Origin: JABJOR01 sp965603075
GTDB taxonomy: Bacteria; Pseudomonadota; Alphaproteobacteria; Rhodospirillales; Casp-alpha2
NCBI GenBank assembly: GCA_965603075.1
Contig: CBFDBO010000004.1
Location: forward strand, 114,754 to 178,753
Length of the DNA stretch: 64,000 nt
Reading direction: 5' to 3'
This document shows, piece by piece, positions 26,917 to 35,823 of the stretch (position 1 is the first letter of the stretch; each line of letters begins with the position of its first letter). Under the pieces are notes generated by a model. The model searched no databases and had not been told where the DNA came from. It saw only the letters and a program-made list of their open reading frames with translations. A program made the position numbers and the translations under genes.

Positions 26917-27741
26917 GTGAGCGAAACACCACCCCGACCTGATAATTTTGTCGTCCGCACGCTTGAACGTGTGGGTCGCGGTACCGTTGCGGGCATTGAA
27001 GAAATCGGCAATGGTGCCATGGTGGTTTTCCAGAGTATCTTTTGGCTGTTTGCCGGCCCTCGGTATGGGCAACCTGTTCGGCTGGGTTCCATTGTTGTTC
27101 AAATGCTTGAATCCGGTATTCAGGCGCTGCCCATTCTAATTACCCTAAACGGTGCCATCGGGGTGATGCTGGCTATTCAAGGCATTTATACACTAAAAAT
27201 ATTTGGTGCGGAAAGTCAGGTTACTTTTGGAATTGCCGTTGCCGTTGTGCGTGAATTTGCGCCATTGATCACGGGGATCTTAATTGCCGGACGAACAGGT
27301 TCAGCCCTAGCCGCCAAAATTGGTACTATGAGAATTAATCAAGAGCTAGACGCGCTGCACGTGATGGGCATTAATCCCGTGCGGTATCTTGCTGCACCCG
27401 CAATCTTTGGCATGGTCATTATCATCCCAGCCGTTACATTTTTTAGTGGCGCGGTCAGCTTGTTTACGGCGGCACTTTATGTTGACGCTACTTTGGGTAT
27501 TTCTATATCAAGCTTTTTTGATCAAGTTACAAGCGTCCTAACCGTCGATGATTTATTACACGGATTAACAAAAAGCCTTCTCTTCTCGCTATTGATTGCT
27601 ATCATTGGTGTGGTAAATGGCTCTTCTGTTACCGGGGGTGCTGATGGGGTTGGCAAGGCCACGACACGCTCGGTGGTACAAGCTATTTCCGCCATCGTTG
27701 TGACCGATATGGTCTTTGCCTATATCGCAACACTAAATTGA
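26917..27741 (+). CDS. mlaE: MlaE-family permease of an MCE lipid transporter
   Basis: Inner-membrane permease that moves phospholipids with MlaF and MlaD. The 274-aa protein has about five to six membrane helices and the family signatures GLIxG-like ITGILIAGRTGSALAAKIG, then MRINQELDALHVMGINP. GTG 26917 follows GAGG by about 9 bases; an earlier ATG at 26900 gives only six codons before a stop. It has an extended hydrophilic N-terminus of about 50 residues before the first helix, as many alphaproteobacterial homologues do. Confidence 0.93.
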   Translation: MSETPPRPDNFVVRTLERVGRGTVAGIEEIGNGAMVVFQSIFWLFAGPRYGQPVRLGSIVVQMLESGIQALPILITLNGAIGVMLAIQGIYTLKIFGAESQVTFGIAVAVVREFAPLITGILIAGRTGSALAAKIGTMRINQELDALHVMGINPVRYLAAPAIFGMVIIIPAVTFFSGAVSLFTAALYVDATLGISISSFFDQVTSVLTVDDLLHGLTKSLLFSLLIAIIGVVNGSSVTGGADGVGKATTRSVVQAISAIVVTDMVFAYIATLN

Positions 27742-27762
27742 GGGAAAGGGGGGAACTATAAA

Positions 27763-28593
27763 ATGTCATCAGAAACACACGCTCCAAAATCCGTCATAGA
27801 AGTTCGCGATCTGGTCACCCATTATGGTTCTCGCAAAATCCTCAACGGGATCAGCATGGAAGTGCGTGAGAACGAGATCATGGTGATCATGGGCGGTTCT
27901 GGCTCTGGTAAGTCTACTTTATTGCGCCATTTGATGGCACTTGAGCAAAAGACCTCTGGTTACATGAGCATCCTCGATCAAAACATCGACGATTTAAGTA
28001 TGCGCGATATGTTTAATTTGCGCAAAAAACTGGGGGTCGCCTTTCAAAGCGGCGCGTTGTTTAGCTCTATGACCGTTGGCGAGAATATAATGTTGCCGCT
28101 TTTTGAGCATACAGCCCTTGATCGCGCCACCATGGAAATTATGGTTCGTATGAAATTGGAAGTGGTCGAATTGGGTGGATTTGAAAACCTTATGCCTTCT
28201 GAATTATCTGGCGGTATGATAAAACGGGCGGCTTTTGCGCGTGCCGTTGTGATGGACCCCAAAATATTATTTTGCGATGAACCATCAGCGGGACTTGATC
28301 CGGCGGTGTCATCGGCGTTGGATGATTTGATCCTCCGTCTACGCTCGGCCTTGGGTATGAGCATTGTCGTCGTTACCCATGAGCTTGAGAGCGCCTTTAA
28401 AATCGCCGATCGCATTACGGTGCTTGATCGCGGTAACATCTTATTTATTGGCACGCCCGATGAAATTCGGGCATCTTCCAATCAACGTATCCAGAAACTA
28501 TTAAACCGAGAAGCCGATACAGAGGAACTAGATCCCGATGTCTATCTGGGGCGCCTTACCGGGGATGAAAAATACGCAAGGGTTGATTTATGA
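27763..28593 (+). CDS. mlaF: ATP-binding protein of the MCE lipid transporter
   Basis: ABC ATPase that powers MlaE/MlaD. The 276-aa protein has Walker A GGSGSGKSTLLRH, the MlaF-type signature LSGGMIKRAAFARA, Walker B ILFCDEPSAGLD and the switch His in VVTHEL. The FQSGALFSSMTVGENI wording is specific to the Mla branch. A run of six G stands about 10 bases before the ATG. It overlaps mlaD by four bases. Confidence 0.95.
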   Translation: MSSETHAPKSVIEVRDLVTHYGSRKILNGISMEVRENEIMVIMGGSGSGKSTLLRHLMALEQKTSGYMSILDQNIDDLSMRDMFNLRKKLGVAFQSGALFSSMTVGENIMLPLFEHTALDRATMEIMVRMKLEVVELGGFENLMPSELSGGMIKRAAFARAVVMDPKILFCDEPSAGLDPAVSSALDDLILRLRSALGMSIVVVTHELESAFKIADRITVLDRGNILFIGTPDEIRASSNQRIQKLLNREADTEELDPDVYLGRLTGDEKYARVDL

Positions 28594-29591
28594 GAAGTAA
28601 CAAAGTGAATTATTTGGTTGTTGGATTGTTCGTCGTTTTAACGCTCGTCGGGGGGATTTTTTCAATCGCCATTTTAAGCGGTCGAACCGGACCAACAGAT
28701 GCTTACCATGCCTATTACCGCAATGTAACGGGGATGAAGTTTGGCTCACAAGTGTTCTATGAAGGTTATCCCATAGGCCAAGTCAATGCCGTAAAACCAG
28801 AAATTCGAAACGCGCGTATGGAATTCCGTATTGATTTTGATGTGGAACAAGGTTGGCGTATCCCTGCGGACTCAATCGCGGAAATTGGAACGTCCAGTTT
28901 GTTGTCGGCCGTCAGCTTAAATATATCCTCTGGATCAAGCGAGACAGCGCTAGAACCCGGTGATTTAATGACCACGCGTGAGGCGGTTAATATCTTTGAT
29001 GTGGTAACAAATGTTGCAACGGAAATCACTGATATAACCGACAAAAACATTAAACCATTTCTTGATCAATTAACCCGTAGCGGTAGTGTTCTTTCCCAAA
29101 TATTGGAAGAAGATGGCCGCATCATTATCGAACAAGTACGCCTCTTGATGGATGATCTGACATTACGAGCGCCGGGCATAACCGATAACATCGAGAAGTT
29201 CGCCTTGGATCTTGAAGACTTGGGTGACAGCCTTCAACACACATCCAATCAGATGGACGCATTCTTAACCGAGGAAAACCGCATTAAACTAGAAGGTATT
29301 ATTGATCATGTGGACCGGGCGGCGACCAGTATGGATCACTTGATGATAGAGGCCAACGCCTTGACGTCAACGGCGACCGAAATGATCGAAACCAACCATG
29401 AGGACATTATGGCAGCTACTGGTGATCTACGTCATACCGCAGCCTCTGTCGCGCGATATGTGGATGCCATCAATCATAATTTGGATGGCGCATCGCGCAA
29501 TATGTATGAATTCTCCCGTCAGATCAGACAGAATCCGGGGCTGCTATTGGGTGGGACTCCCCCGAAAGATAATGCAGAGGTTATACAATGA
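28590..29591 (+). CDS. mlaD: MCE-domain (MlaD-type) lipid-binding protein
   Basis: The 333-aa protein has one N-terminal membrane helix (about 7-29) and a single MCE domain at about 40-115 (YYRNVTGMKFGSQVFYEGYP then VNAVKP). A long helical region rich in Asp, Leu and Gln follows to the end. This is the periplasm-facing MlaD/PqiB-like ring subunit that carries lipid. The extended C-terminal helix is longer than in E. coli MlaD and could form a tunnel or needle. Overlaps its neighbours by four bases on both sides. Confidence 0.93.
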   Translation: MRSNKVNYLVVGLFVVLTLVGGIFSIAILSGRTGPTDAYHAYYRNVTGMKFGSQVFYEGYPIGQVNAVKPEIRNARMEFRIDFDVEQGWRIPADSIAEIGTSSLLSAVSLNISSGSSETALEPGDLMTTREAVNIFDVVTNVATEITDITDKNIKPFLDQLTRSGSVLSQILEEDGRIIIEQVRLLMDDLTLRAPGITDNIEKFALDLEDLGDSLQHTSNQMDAFLTEENRIKLEGIIDHVDRAATSMDHLMIEANALTSTATEMIETNHEDIMAATGDLRHTAASVARYVDAINHNLDGASRNMYEFSRQIRQNPGLLLGGTPPKDNAEVIQ

Positions 29592-30193
29592 CATTGAAGA
29601 ATACACTAATCGCCATCGTTATGGGGGTGGCCTCGTTGCAATTTTTATCGGCCTGTGCGGTCCCCAGTGTTCCACAAGATCGTTATTACCGTGTCGATAT
29701 AACAAACCCCGCCGCCGGTTCGGTTTTGTTACCCGGCGTGGTGGAAACCGATCGATTTAGTGCCGTTGGTCTGGCCGCGGGACGGGCCATTGTTTATACC
29801 ACCGACGAAGACGCACTGGTATTACAAGAATATAATTATGATTTTTGGCACGAACCGCCGTCAATTATGTTGCGGGACGCGTTGATTGGATTTATGCGCA
29901 GTGCCAATGTGGCGACCTCAATTGTGACACCGGAAATGCGAGCTGAGCCTGATTACCTTATGTCAGGCCGTATCCAACGCCTAGAAGTACGTCGGGGTAG
30001 TGCGCCCAATATGATGACGGTGGAATTAGAGTTGGCCATCAGTGACGCCCGTAATGGGGCTGTATTGATGGTACGGTCCTATCGTACCGATGTTCCCGCC
30101 ACCGACGCATCGGTTGAAGCCGCCGTTGTGGCAGCCAATCAGGCCGTCAATGATATTTACGGTCGGTTCTTGAGCGATCTTAAAGGCAGCTGA
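29588..30193 (+). CDS. ABC-transport auxiliary lipoprotein (PqiC-like)
   Basis: The 201-aa protein has a lipoprotein signal ending in the lipobox LSAC, with Cys near residue 22. It then has the ABC_trans_aux family pattern of a YYRVD start, a DRFSAVGLAAGRAIVYTTDE middle and a long beta/helix end. Such lipoproteins sit in the outer membrane and complete MCE systems. It replaces the periplasmic MlaC shuttle, which is absent from this operon. Last gene of the phaC-to-lipoprotein run. Confidence 0.85.
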   Translation: MTLKNTLIAIVMGVASLQFLSACAVPSVPQDRYYRVDITNPAAGSVLLPGVVETDRFSAVGLAAGRAIVYTTDEDALVLQEYNYDFWHEPPSIMLRDALIGFMRSANVATSIVTPEMRAEPDYLMSGRIQRLEVRRGSAPNMMTVELELAISDARNGAVLMVRSYRTDVPATDASVEAAVVAANQAVNDIYGRFLSDLKGS

Positions 30194-30282
30194 CGTCCTA
30201 GACTGTAAAGCCCTAGATTTTAACGGCTAAGGGATAAGGGCGAGGGTATAACGGCTAGGAATAACGACTAGGGTATAGCGGG

Positions 30283-31053
30283 TTACGACTGACAGATATC
30301 AACGTAGGCTTTGATCGTCGCGTCCATGCCCTGAATAAGCGCGTCAGCGGTTATGGCATGACCGATGGAGACTTCCTCAATTTCGGGAATGGCCTTTAAA
30401 AACGCAGGTAGGTTATCTTGATTTAAATCGTGCCCGGCGTTCAAACCAAGACCCTGAGCTGTCATAGCGTGGGCGGTCTCAACAAAGCTGTTCAAAGCCG
30501 CTGCGCCACCATTTTTCATGAACCCTACATGATAGGGGCCGGTATAAAGCTCAACCCGGTCCGTGCCAGAAGCTTTGGCCGGTTCCGCCATTGCGGGATC
30601 ATCATCAACAAACAAAGCAACGCGCGCCTCAAATTTATGAAGGCGTTCTACAATACCGCGTAACAGGTCCATATTTTCGGGGATATCCCAACCATGATCG
30701 GATGTGTTCTGGCCGGGATCATCGGGTACCAAAGTAACTTGATCGGGTTGGACGTCTTCAACCAGCTTTAGAAAATCTTCCGTTGGGTAGCCTTCAATAT
30801 TAAATTCGATCTTGGATGAGGTGCTGTGTGGGGTATTGGGTGAGGTGTTGGCGTATTCCCGCCCCAACATATCGGCCATCTCATACACATCGGTTTTGCG
30901 AATGTGACGTTCATCGGGACGGGGGTGCATGGTGATACCACCCGCACCCGCGGCAATAGCAATGCGCGCCATATCCAAAACACTGGGATAGGTAAGATCG
31001 CGTTGATTGCGCAGCAAAGCTACTTTATTCAAATTAACACTCAGAACAGTCAC
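30283..31053 (-). CDS. pdxJ: Pyridoxine 5'-phosphate synthase
   Basis: Joins deoxyxylulose 5-phosphate and 3-amino-1-hydroxyacetone 1-phosphate in de novo vitamin B6 synthesis. The 256-aa TIM-barrel protein starts SVNLNKVALLRNQR, has GITMHPRPDERHI, the Glu-containing FNIEGYPT, QVTLVPDD and the late NAGHDLNQDNL and EVSIGHA motifs. All are PdxJ hallmarks. The GTG start follows GGAGGG. It faces a MocR regulator gene across a 146-base spacer with a strong palindrome. Confidence 0.96.
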   Translation of the reverse strand: MTVLSVNLNKVALLRNQRDLTYPSVLDMARIAIAAGAGGITMHPRPDERHIRKTDVYEMADMLGREYANTSPNTPHSTSSKIEFNIEGYPTEDFLKLVEDVQPDQVTLVPDDPGQNTSDHGWDIPENMDLLRGIVERLHKFEARVALFVDDDPAMAEPAKASGTDRVELYTGPYHVGFMKNGGAAALNSFVETAHAMTAQGLGLNAGHDLNQDNLPAFLKAIPEIEEVSIGHAITADALIQGMDATIKAYVDICQS

Positions 31054-31086
31054 GGAACCCTCCGCATGATATTAATATAATTGATA

Positions 31087-31105
31087 AATTGTTATAGTAA
31101 CAATT
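31087..31105. promoter_or_regulatory. Palindrome between pdxJ and the MocR gene, candidate operator
   Basis: AATTGTTA, spacer TAG, TAACAATT is a perfect 8-bp inverted repeat centred at 31096 in the divergent spacer. A second inverted pair, CCCC (31116-31119) and GGGG (31127-31130), and a TATAAT at 31131-31136 follow on the MocR side. Placement suits a site where the MocR protein binds to control pdxJ or itself. Confidence 0.5.
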
Positions 31106-31199
31106 ATGTATCAATCCCCGTTAATAGGGGTATAATGGATTAACTTAGGGGTCAATAGGTATTTTGTTACTCATACAATATACAAATAGAGGAACTGCA

Positions 31200-32585
31200 A
31201 TGTGGAAGCCTGAGAACCTTAATGCTGATTTGCCCATATCGCGTGCCATCGTTGAATGCCTTGCACAGGATATAACCAAGGGGCATCTGAAAGATGGCGC
31301 AAAATTGCCAACGGTTCGTGCCTTGGCCGATACATTGGGCATTAATGTCGGCACGGCCTTTCGGGCCTATAACCTTGCAGAACAACAGGGCTTATTAATC
31401 AAAGAAGTGGGCCGCGGCAGTTTCGTGCGTAGCCGTATAGGAACGACCCCCCCCGTCACCCTCTCGAATGACAATCAAGGGATCGTCGATCTCGCGCGGA
31501 ATGAACCGCCGTTTTTACCCCTCGATGGATTGTTGCGGCAATCGCTGAAAGAAATCGCCCGTGATAGCACCTTGGACGGTATGATGGAATACGGACATTC
31601 CCAAGGGCTACCCCGTCACCGTGATACTTTGGCGGGTTGGCTCGCTGGATCACAAGGGTTTTCGCCAAATCCAGAAAATATCATCATCACCGGGGGGGCT
31701 CAGCAAGGGCTGACCATTACATTGGGGGCCATGACCAATCCGGGGGATACGTTACTGGTTGAGGAAATGTCCTATCCGGGGGTGCGCAATCTGGCGGGAT
31801 TTTTTGGACTGACGCTGAAACCCGTTGCTATGGATAGCGAGGGCATTTTGCCCGAAGCGTTGGATCAAGCGTGTCTCGCCAGTGGTGGAAAAGTACTTTA
31901 TTGTATGCCCTACGCCCATAATCCTACCACGGCCACCATGTCGGCGGCGCGCCGTGCGGCAATTCTTGAAATCGTCGAACATCATGGTTTAAGGGTGATT
32001 GAAGATGACGTGAATACCCACACAGAAAATGATCGTTTCCAACCGCTTGCAGCTCAGGCGCCAGAACGGGTGATCTATATCTCTAGCTTATCAAAGATTG
32101 TCGCACCGGGATTGCGTGTTGGCATGATCGTCGCCCCGACAGCTATATTCGCATCCGTTTTAGCCGCGAGCCAGACCACCAGTTGGATGGCACCGCCGCT
32201 CATGGCTGAGCTGGCCTGTCTGTGGATACAAAAGGGCACAGTGAAGGACTTGGTGGCAAGGCGTTCAACAGTAACCCAGAACCTACTGGCTATCGCCCAG
32301 ACGGTCATGAAAGACATACCGATCCGAATTCATGAGGCCAATACCCATGTCTGGTTGCCCCTGCCGCTATCAACAGCGTGGTCCTCGCGTGAGTTTGAAG
32401 AGCGGGCGGCATCAAAAGGGGTGCGGGTGTCGTCGTCCTATGAATTCGCCACCGATCCGGGCAGCCAGAATTCGGGCATTCGGATTTGCTTGCGCGAGTT
32501 ACCGGAAGGTGAGTTGGAAAGCGCCTTGCAAATCATCGTTCAGCTCTATCAAGAAGCCCCGAAACCCAAATCTTTTATCATGTAG
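31200..32585 (+). CDS. MocR/GntR-type regulator with aminotransferase domain
   Basis: The 461-aa protein has a GntR winged-helix at about 10-80 (LPTVRALADTLGINVGTAFRAY) and a fold-type I aminotransferase domain with the PLP lysine in SSLSKIVAPGLRVG. The phosphate/Asn-Tyr segments GGAQQGL and YCMPYAHNPT are present. Such proteins sense PLP or an amine and regulate nearby genes. It is divergent from pdxJ, which suggests a PdxR-like role. I chose ATG 31200 because AGAGG lies 8 bases before it; an upstream start at 31164 adds 12 residues without homology. Confidence 0.9.
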   Translation: MWKPENLNADLPISRAIVECLAQDITKGHLKDGAKLPTVRALADTLGINVGTAFRAYNLAEQQGLLIKEVGRGSFVRSRIGTTPPVTLSNDNQGIVDLARNEPPFLPLDGLLRQSLKEIARDSTLDGMMEYGHSQGLPRHRDTLAGWLAGSQGFSPNPENIIITGGAQQGLTITLGAMTNPGDTLLVEEMSYPGVRNLAGFFGLTLKPVAMDSEGILPEALDQACLASGGKVLYCMPYAHNPTTATMSAARRAAILEIVEHHGLRVIEDDVNTHTENDRFQPLAAQAPERVIYISSLSKIVAPGLRVGMIVAPTAIFASVLAASQTTSWMAPPLMAELACLWIQKGTVKDLVARRSTVTQNLLAIAQTVMKDIPIRIHEANTHVWLPLPLSTAWSSREFEERAASKGVRVSSSYEFATDPGSQNSGIRICLRELPEGELESALQIIVQLYQEAPKPKSFIM

Positions 32586-32588
32586 GGT

Positions 32589-33374
32589 TTAAGATTTTTT
32601 GGGATATTTCTGGTAATGATCATCGGCTCTTTGCCAATAGGCTTGACGAATGGCATCGGTGTTTTCGTTGCGTAAAGCACGAATGGTAGCCGAGCGATAA
32701 TCGGTATCAATGTCGCTTTCTCCCGCTTCGATCCCATCCAGAGCCGCCGCAACAATATCTTGTGGGGAGGAGGCATCAAAGTCGAACTCATTGATCATTT
32801 CCGTATCAATAAAGCCAGCGTAGGCACCAAATACACTGGTCCCTTGATCGCGTAATTCATAAGCCATGCTTTGGGTAAGCGACATGGCGGCGGCTTTACT
32901 GGCCGCGTAGGTGCCAAAGGGGGCAAACGCATAAAGGCTAGCGACAGACAGGATGTTCAAAATAGCACTCTGTGGTGCTTTCTTTAAGACCGGGGCGAAG
33001 GCGATGCACATCCGTGCCAAGCCATAAACATTGACCTGCATCTCATAATCCAAGGTATCCAGATTACCCGCATCCATAAGACCTTTTGGACCAAGAACCC
33101 CTGCATTATTAATCAAAAATGTAACATCCCCAGCCGTTTTAACAGCTTGGTCAACTTGGTTTTGGTCGGTCACATCTAATGCTACCGGAATTACTTTTGA
33201 ACCATAGATATCGATGAGCGGTTGCAGATCAGCGGGGGTGCGTGCGCCAGCATAAACGCATGTGGCACCCCGTTCGATCAAAGTCTCCACAAACATTTTT
33301 CCCAATCCGCGGTTTGCACCGGTTACCAAGACTTTTGAATGGCTGATCTGAAAAGGGGGGGCGTTTGCGGTCAT
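32589..33374 (-). CDS. SDR family oxidoreductase
   Basis: NAD(P)-dependent short-chain dehydrogenase of 261 aa. It has the cofactor motif TGANRGLGK near residue 17, NNAGVLG, the catalytic Ser in ILSVAS, and YAASKAAAM with the Tyr/Lys pair. The RGLGK wording and lack of an acidic residue after strand 2 (YAGARTP) favour NADPH. It ends three bases from the MocR stop on the opposite strand and starts 9 bases after the gapR stop, so it probably follows gapR on one transcript. Substrate unknown. Confidence 0.88.
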   Translation of the reverse strand: MTANAPPFQISHSKVLVTGANRGLGKMFVETLIERGATCVYAGARTPADLQPLIDIYGSKVIPVALDVTDQNQVDQAVKTAGDVTFLINNAGVLGPKGLMDAGNLDTLDYEMQVNVYGLARMCIAFAPVLKKAPQSAILNILSVASLYAFAPFGTYAASKAAAMSLTQSMAYELRDQGTSVFGAYAGFIDTEMINEFDFDASSPQDIVAAALDGIEAGESDIDTDYRSATIRALRNENTDAIRQAYWQRADDHYQKYPKKS

Positions 33375-33383
33375 TTTGGCTGT

Positions 33384-33632
33384 TTATATTTCCATATCTA
33401 ACGCACGCATATAAAGCGTGGTTATTTCTTCTTGTTCACGGCGATCAGTGGTATCCATTTTTCGAATACGGATCAACAGGCGAATGACTTTAATATCAAA
33501 GCCTGAGCCTTTAGCTTCGGAATAAATTTCGCGAATATCATCGCTTAAGGCTTTCTTTTCTTCTTCAAGACGTTCAATACGCTCAATAAAAGATTTTAAT
33601 CGATCGGCTGCAACGCCGCCCACATCTGACAT
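33384..33632 (-). CDS. gapR: GapR-type nucleoid-associated protein (DUF2312)
   Basis: The 82-aa coiled-coil DNA-binding protein matches GapR of Caulobacter, which binds overtwisted AT-rich DNA and helps topoisomerases during replication. The diagnostic sequence is visible: an N-terminal RLKSFIERIERLEEEKKAL-type helix, then EAKGSGFDIKVIRLLIRIRK with the DNA-contact basic residues. A QEEITTLYMRALD end follows. The family is essentially alphaproteobacterial, so it also supports the taxonomic call. Slightly short compared with the usual 85-90 aa. Confidence 0.93.
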   Translation of the reverse strand: MSDVGGVAADRLKSFIERIERLEEEKKALSDDIREIYSEAKGSGFDIKVIRLLIRIRKMDTTDRREQEEITTLYMRALDMEI

Positions 33633-33731
33633 GATTTTTTACCTTTGATAAATTGTGATAAAGTGAAAATTTCTGGACGCGAGACTACCCCTGACCCGGC
33701 AAGGGTGCAAGTAGGCTATCGCGATATTTAT

Positions 33732-34640
33732 TCAGGATTTACGCTTTAAAAAATCTTTGGGCATTTCCATAATGAACAAACCCATAGCGACCAATAAAAC
33801 GCCGCCCCATTGCAACAAATTCAAATATTCTTGAAACAAGACGGCGGCTAATAAAATGGTTAAAACCGGTTCGATAAAGCTGATCATGGATACCCGGGAA
33901 ATGCCAATTATCGCGGCTGAGGCAAAAAAGGTTAAATAGGCAAAGGCAAAGGAAACCCCACTTAATATAGCCCCGGTCCAACCCAAAGTGGTTTGGGGAA
34001 ATTGCAGATCATCGGTAACGATCAAGACGATGATAAATAAAAGTAATGACCAGAACGAAAGATGAAAATTAGCAGTGAGGACACCTTTATCCGAACTAAG
34101 CCTCACCGTAAATATTACCATTACGGTTGCCATAATCGATCCAAAAAAGGCACAAGCCAGCCCCCAAGGGTCCGAGGAGGATAAGTCAACAGATAAAGCC
34201 AACGCTAATCCGCCAAAGGCTATGAACCCAGCGATGATCCGCAAGGTAGTTAATTTTGAGGCGCCAAAATAATGATAATAAACCGCCAGAAAAAATGGAT
34301 TAATAAAGACGATTAAAATGGTTAGGCTGACCCCGATATAAAGGATCGCAACATAGGTGCTATAAAGCATCAAGGCGGAAGCCACACCACAGGCCATGCC
34401 GTTTACAAGGGCCCGCCCTTTTAATTTAAAGGGTTGTCGCTTTACGATCAGAATGACGCTTAGGATCAGACAGGCGATGATGGCTCGAATGGTCACCACA
34501 GTGGCCGGGTTGCTGCCCCCTTGGAATGCGAGCTTTGGCGCGTTGACCATAACCGCCACAGCAAGCGCCGATACCCCCATCAAGAAGTATGCGTAGAGCG
34601 TTTCTCTGGTGGATGGTGGCTGTGATTGAGATTGAGACAT
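33732..34640 (-). CDS. EamA/DMT family transporter
   Basis: The 302-aa protein has about ten membrane helices in two EamA repeats (for example GFIAFGGLALALSVDL in the first half and LQWGGVLLVAMGLFI at the end). Substrate unknown; relatives move metabolites or amino acids. It lies 14 bases downstream of the YbdK-type ligase gene on the same strand, with the N-formylglutamate amidohydrolase before that, so the three may form one operon. No ribosome-binding site is clear ahead of the ATG. Confidence 0.85.
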   Translation of the reverse strand: MSQSQSQPPSTRETLYAYFLMGVSALAVAVMVNAPKLAFQGGSNPATVVTIRAIIACLILSVILIVKRQPFKLKGRALVNGMACGVASALMLYSTYVAILYIGVSLTILIVFINPFFLAVYYHYFGASKLTTLRIIAGFIAFGGLALALSVDLSSSDPWGLACAFFGSIMATVMVIFTVRLSSDKGVLTANFHLSFWSLLLFIIVLIVTDDLQFPQTTLGWTGAILSGVSFAFAYLTFFASAAIIGISRVSMISFIEPVLTILLAAVLFQEYLNLLQWGGVLLVAMGLFIMEMPKDFLKRKS

Positions 34641-34654
34641 TTTATATAATTAAT

Positions 34655-35800
34655 TTATTCTGGATTGGTGTTTAAAATTAAATAATCAACAACGGCGATT
34701 AACGCGTCGGTATGATCGACACCGCCTGCAATGGCCGTATCATAAGCTTTTCGTTGCTGCCCGGCGCTGGTGCCGCGTGCCAGAATGGTTTTGAGGTGGG
34801 TAATTTCTGCTTCGCATCCTGCCTCAATAGCGTCTTCGGCGGTCATCTCGATCAGCTCATGGATTAAGCTGTCGAAGGGCATCATTTCGCCCTTGCCAAA
34901 ATCAATGAAGGGTTGATCAATTCCATAGCGCTGGGCCCGCCAACGATTTTCTTCGATCAGCATGTTACTGTATTGGCGCCAACGCTGATTGTTGTTTTTC
35001 AATCGGTACAGCATACGGAGGATACACATATAAAGAGCGGCGATGGCGATGGTGTCATCCACATGGGTACAAGCGTCACAGATACGCATTTCCAGTGTTG
35101 GGTAACGGTCGCTGGGACGCATATCCCACCAAATTTTAGTGGCATCGGCAAGAATACCAGTATTAACCAGAATATCGACATGCCGCTTATAATCTTGATA
35201 GGTCTCAAACGGCAGCGGCAGTCCCGTTCTAGGCAGTTCGGTAAAAATGCTAAGTCGGTAGCTGGCAAGTCCCGTATCGATACCCTGCCAATAAGGGGAA
35301 GATGTTGAAAGAGCCAATAGATGGGGTAGGAAGTAGCTGGCTTGTTGCATCAAATCCATCCGCAAATCATCATCATCGCCCAGCCCTACATGAACATGCA
35401 TGCCGCTGATCAACATGCGCCGAACCACGGCCTGTAGATCTTCTGCTATGTCATTATAGCGCTCATCATCGGTTTGTTTCATATCACGCCAGCGAGAGAT
35501 CGGATGCGTTCCAGCGGAGATGGGCGCGATGTCATAACGTTTTGATACGTGGGCAATCTCATGACGCAATTCGCTCAAATGGGATTTTGCTTCAACCATA
35601 TTTGCACAAACGGGGGTCGCAACCTCGATCTGTGAAGCCATGAATTCATGAGTGATTTGTGCACCGAATTTTTTGGCGCAATTGCGAAAAAGCTCTTCAG
35701 GGGGAGAAATCGCTATTTCACGGGTTTCTAAATCCACCAGATGGTATTCTTCTTCAATACCGAGGGTGAAAGGGGGGGGCGAGCTTGATACATATGACAT
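34655..35800 (-). CDS. YbdK-type carboxylate-amine ligase (GCS2 family)
   Basis: The 381-aa protein starts with the GCS2 signature FTLGIEEEYHLVD, then has ISAGTHPISRW, GMHVHVGL and the late MRICDACTHVDD. E. coli YbdK has weak gamma-glutamyl-cysteine ligase activity, but the family's true substrate is not settled. GGGAAG precedes the ATG. Neighbours are an N-formylglutamate amidohydrolase upstream and a DMT transporter downstream, which hints at work on glutamate-containing or N-acyl small molecules. Confidence 0.9.
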   Translation of the reverse strand: MSYVSSSPPPFTLGIEEEYHLVDLETREIAISPPEELFRNCAKKFGAQITHEFMASQIEVATPVCANMVEAKSHLSELRHEIAHVSKRYDIAPISAGTHPISRWRDMKQTDDERYNDIAEDLQAVVRRMLISGMHVHVGLGDDDDLRMDLMQQASYFLPHLLALSTSSPYWQGIDTGLASYRLSIFTELPRTGLPLPFETYQDYKRHVDILVNTGILADATKIWWDMRPSDRYPTLEMRICDACTHVDDTIAIAALYMCILRMLYRLKNNNQRWRQYSNMLIEENRWRAQRYGIDQPFIDFGKGEMMPFDSLIHELIEMTAEDAIEAGCEAEITHLKTILARGTSAGQQRKAYDTAIAGGVDHTDALIAVVDYLILNTNPE

Positions 35801-35823
35801 GAAAGATGCTTCCCGTAATTGAT

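Noticed and set aside
28044..28481. Open frame opposite mlaF
   Set aside because: Inside a clear ABC ATPase gene; translation is Ser/Arg-rich and unlike a protein family.
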